A DNA stretch of 5,972 nt, from positions 1 to 5,972 of the forward strand of contig JAHIPR010000054.1 in NCBI GenBank assembly GCA_018903015.1, written 5' to 3'. Positions 4,408 to 5,972 of the stretch are shown piece by piece. The DNA comes from a bacterium. Lineage in GTDB: Bacteria; Atribacterota; JS1; SB-45; 34-128. The notes beneath the pieces were generated by a model, which saw only the letters and a program-made list of their open reading frames with translations, had not been told where the DNA came from and did no database searches. The position numbers and the translations under genes are program-made. How positions within the stretch are numbered: position 1 is the stretch's first letter; each line of letters begins with the position of its first letter.

Positions 4408-5972
4408 TTACAAGAGTTGTATGATTTTTTGGGCAATCTTTTCGGGGGTAAAACCGAAATAATCAGCTAATTGTTGGGCTGGAGCACTTTTTCCAAAAGA
4501 TTTCATAAATACCGTATAATAAGAATTATTCAATAGCTGATACCACCCTTGGCCGGTATTAGCCTCAATCACTACTCGAAGAGCATCCCCAGGTCCTAAG
4601 ACCTCTTCTATGTATTTTTTTTCTTGTCTTAAAAATTCTTCTCTATCCGGAATAGATACTATCCGACTGGCAATGCCATTCACTTTTAATATAAGGCTTA
4701 CTTTTAGAGCTATCGAAACCTCGCTGCCACTGGCCATTAATACTACTTGAGGGACTTCTTTTTCTTGGTGAGATATTATATAACCACCACGAGCGAATTC
4801 TTTTACTCCACGAGATTTTTCCAGATGGGGCAAATCCTGTCGGGATAAAATCAAGGCGGTAGGCTCTTCTGTCTTCTTTAAGATTTCTCTCCAGGCTAAT
4901 TTGGTCTCTTCTTCATCAGCAGGTCGAATAATCTTTAGATTTGGTATAGTCCTTAAAGATTCAAGTTGCTCTATCGGTTGATGAGTTGGGCCATCTTCTC
5001 CTACAAAGAAAGAATCGTGGGTAAAGATATAGATTACCGGAAGCTTCATTAAAGCTGCCATCCTAATAGCCGGACGCATATAATCAGAAAAAACAAAAAA
5101 AGTGGAACAATAAGGTCTAAATCCCTTATGCACTGCAATACCATTAACTATCGCTCCCATCGCATGTTCTCTAACTCCGAATCTGATATTTCTACCATTA
5201 AAGTTATCCTTTTGAACATCCTCATATTTACTTAAATAAGCTTTAGTAGAAGGTTCTAAATCTGCCGAACCACCGATAAGATAAGGAATTTCATCAGCAA
5301 GTTTATTCAAGATTATCGATGACGCTACTCGAGTAGCTACCGGAGACTTTATTTCCAAACTTTCCAGTTCTAAATCCTGAGGAATAGTCAGATTTAAGGC
5401 TTTGTCCCATTGCTCTTTGAGTTCGGGATATGTTTGAGCCCATTGGGTGAATTTATTTTCCCAATCTTCTCTTTTTTTGGTAAGCTGTTTTTTTCTGTCT
5501 TCAAAAAATTCTTTAACCTCAGATGAAACGTAAAATTTATCCTCCAGAGGTAATCCTAAATTTTTCTTTAAACCCTTTACTTCTTCTTCGCCTAAAGGTG
5601 CGCCATGACAGTTGCAAGAATCTTGTTTGGTAGGGGCACCATAACCAATATGGGTTCTGGCCATAATTAAGGTAGGTTTATTTTTGCTTTTCTTAGCTTC
5701 TATCAGGGCATCTTTAATTTCTTTTACTTTATGACCATCGACATTTTCTATTACCTGCCAGTTATAAGCTTTAAATCTATCGGCTACCGATTCAGTAAAG
5801 GTCATTTTAGTTTCTCCAGCCAAGCATATCTTATTATCATCATAGATAGCTATTAACTTTTCCAAGCCCAGATGACCAGCTAAAGAAGCAGCTTCAGAAG
5901 TAACACCTTCCATCATACAGCCGTCACTTAAAAGAGTATAAGTATAATGGTCAACAATGTTATAATCCTCGG
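4408..5972 (-). CDS. tkt: Transketolase (5' partial, runs off the right edge)
   Basis: The frame is open to the window edge; the ATG codons at 5916 and 5913 are internal (SDGCMMEG), not starts. About 520 residues are visible, lacking roughly the first 140 of a protein that is normally about 660. Thiamine diphosphate binding is shown by SDGCMMEG (from 5928) and YDDNKI (Asn codon 5835-5833). The HGAPLG histidine (5607-5605) matches a catalytic His of E. coli TktA. GVREHAMG carries the cofactor-activating Glu (5169-5167), and GEDGPTHQPIEQL is the second transketolase signature (about 5002-4963). The C-terminal domain follows (ASGSEVSIAL to the end). The enzyme transfers two-carbon ketol units in the non-oxidative pentose phosphate pathway, in the cytoplasm, as a dimer. 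CNC just before the HGAPLG motif is unusual. No terminator follows the TAA; the glycyl radical enzyme remnant lies 20 bases downstream. Confidence 0.97.
   Translation of the reverse strand, partial: EDYNIVDHYTYTLLSDGCMMEGVTSEAASLAGHLGLEKLIAIYDDNKICLAGETKMTFTESVADRFKAYNWQVIENVDGHKVKEIKDALIEAKKSKNKPTLIMARTHIGYGAPTKQDSCNCHGAPLGEEEVKGLKKNLGLPLEDKFYVSSEVKEFFEDRKKQLTKKREDWENKFTQWAQTYPELKEQWDKALNLTIPQDLELESLEIKSPVATRVASSIILNKLADEIPYLIGGSADLEPSTKAYLSKYEDVQKDNFNGRNIRFGVREHAMGAIVNGIAVHKGFRPYCSTFFVFSDYMRPAIRMAALMKLPVIYIFTHDSFFVGEDGPTHQPIEQLESLRTIPNLKIIRPADEEETKLAWREILKKTEEPTALILSRQDLPHLEKSRGVKEFARGGYIISHQEKEVPQVVLMASGSEVSIALKVSLILKVNGIASRIVSIPDREEFLRQEKKYIEEVLGPGDALRVVIEANTGQGWYQLLNNSYYTVFMKSFGKSAPAQQLADYFGFTPEKIAQKIIQLL

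Noticed and set aside
4238..4462. 74-codon plus-strand reading frame
   Set aside because: It is the antisense of the glycyl radical enzyme remnant and the transketolase 3' end; no recognisable protein.
5914..5916. ATG 5916 as the transketolase start
   Set aside because: The frame stays open upstream and encodes the conserved IVDHYTYTLLSDGC segment before it, so the gene continues past the window edge.

Overview
This AT-rich window comes from a bacterium, most likely an anaerobe. It uses strong AGGAGG-type Shine-Dalgarno (SD) sites and an occasional TTG start. It carries an iron-type alcohol dehydrogenase, an RRM-type RNA-binding protein and the C-terminal remnant of an oxygen-sensitive glycyl radical enzyme. 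I cannot name the taxon from sequence alone; a low-GC anaerobic lineage or candidate phylum is an inference. No rRNA, tRNA, CRISPR array or intact mobile element was seen.

Left part (1-1072): the last ~105 codons of a MobA-like nucleotidyltransferase run rightward and end tail-to-tail with a leftward UPF0316/DUF2179 membrane protein gene. The two stop codons share one TTAA. A 190-base AT-rich divergent intergenic region follows. It holds a good leftward promoter for the UPF0316 gene and a probable -10 box for cinA.

Middle (1073-3629): cinA (two-domain CinA/PncC family) and an iron-containing alcohol dehydrogenase lie 52 bases apart on the + strand, probably in one operon. They are closed by a two-tier inverted repeat that also separates them from the convergent RRM gene.

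Right part (3630-5972, all leftward): an 89-aa RRM protein is driven by a near-consensus promoter about 215 bases upstream of its start. The long mRNA leader contains several inverted repeats and is the best candidate for cis-regulation here. Between that promoter and the transketolase lies a stop-free 52-codon piece of a glycyl radical enzyme C-terminus, with the intact radical-glycine motif RVAGYS but no start or ribosome-binding site. It breaks off exactly at a short GC-rich TGTC-repeat patch that abuts the transketolase stop. A transketolase gene missing its first part (about 140 residues, beyond the window) fills the right end.

Most of the window is core metabolism. The items worth a second look are the glycyl radical remnant and its junction, the leader of the RRM gene, and the substituted metal ligand in the alcohol dehydrogenase. 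I found no convincing evidence of a wholly new system.
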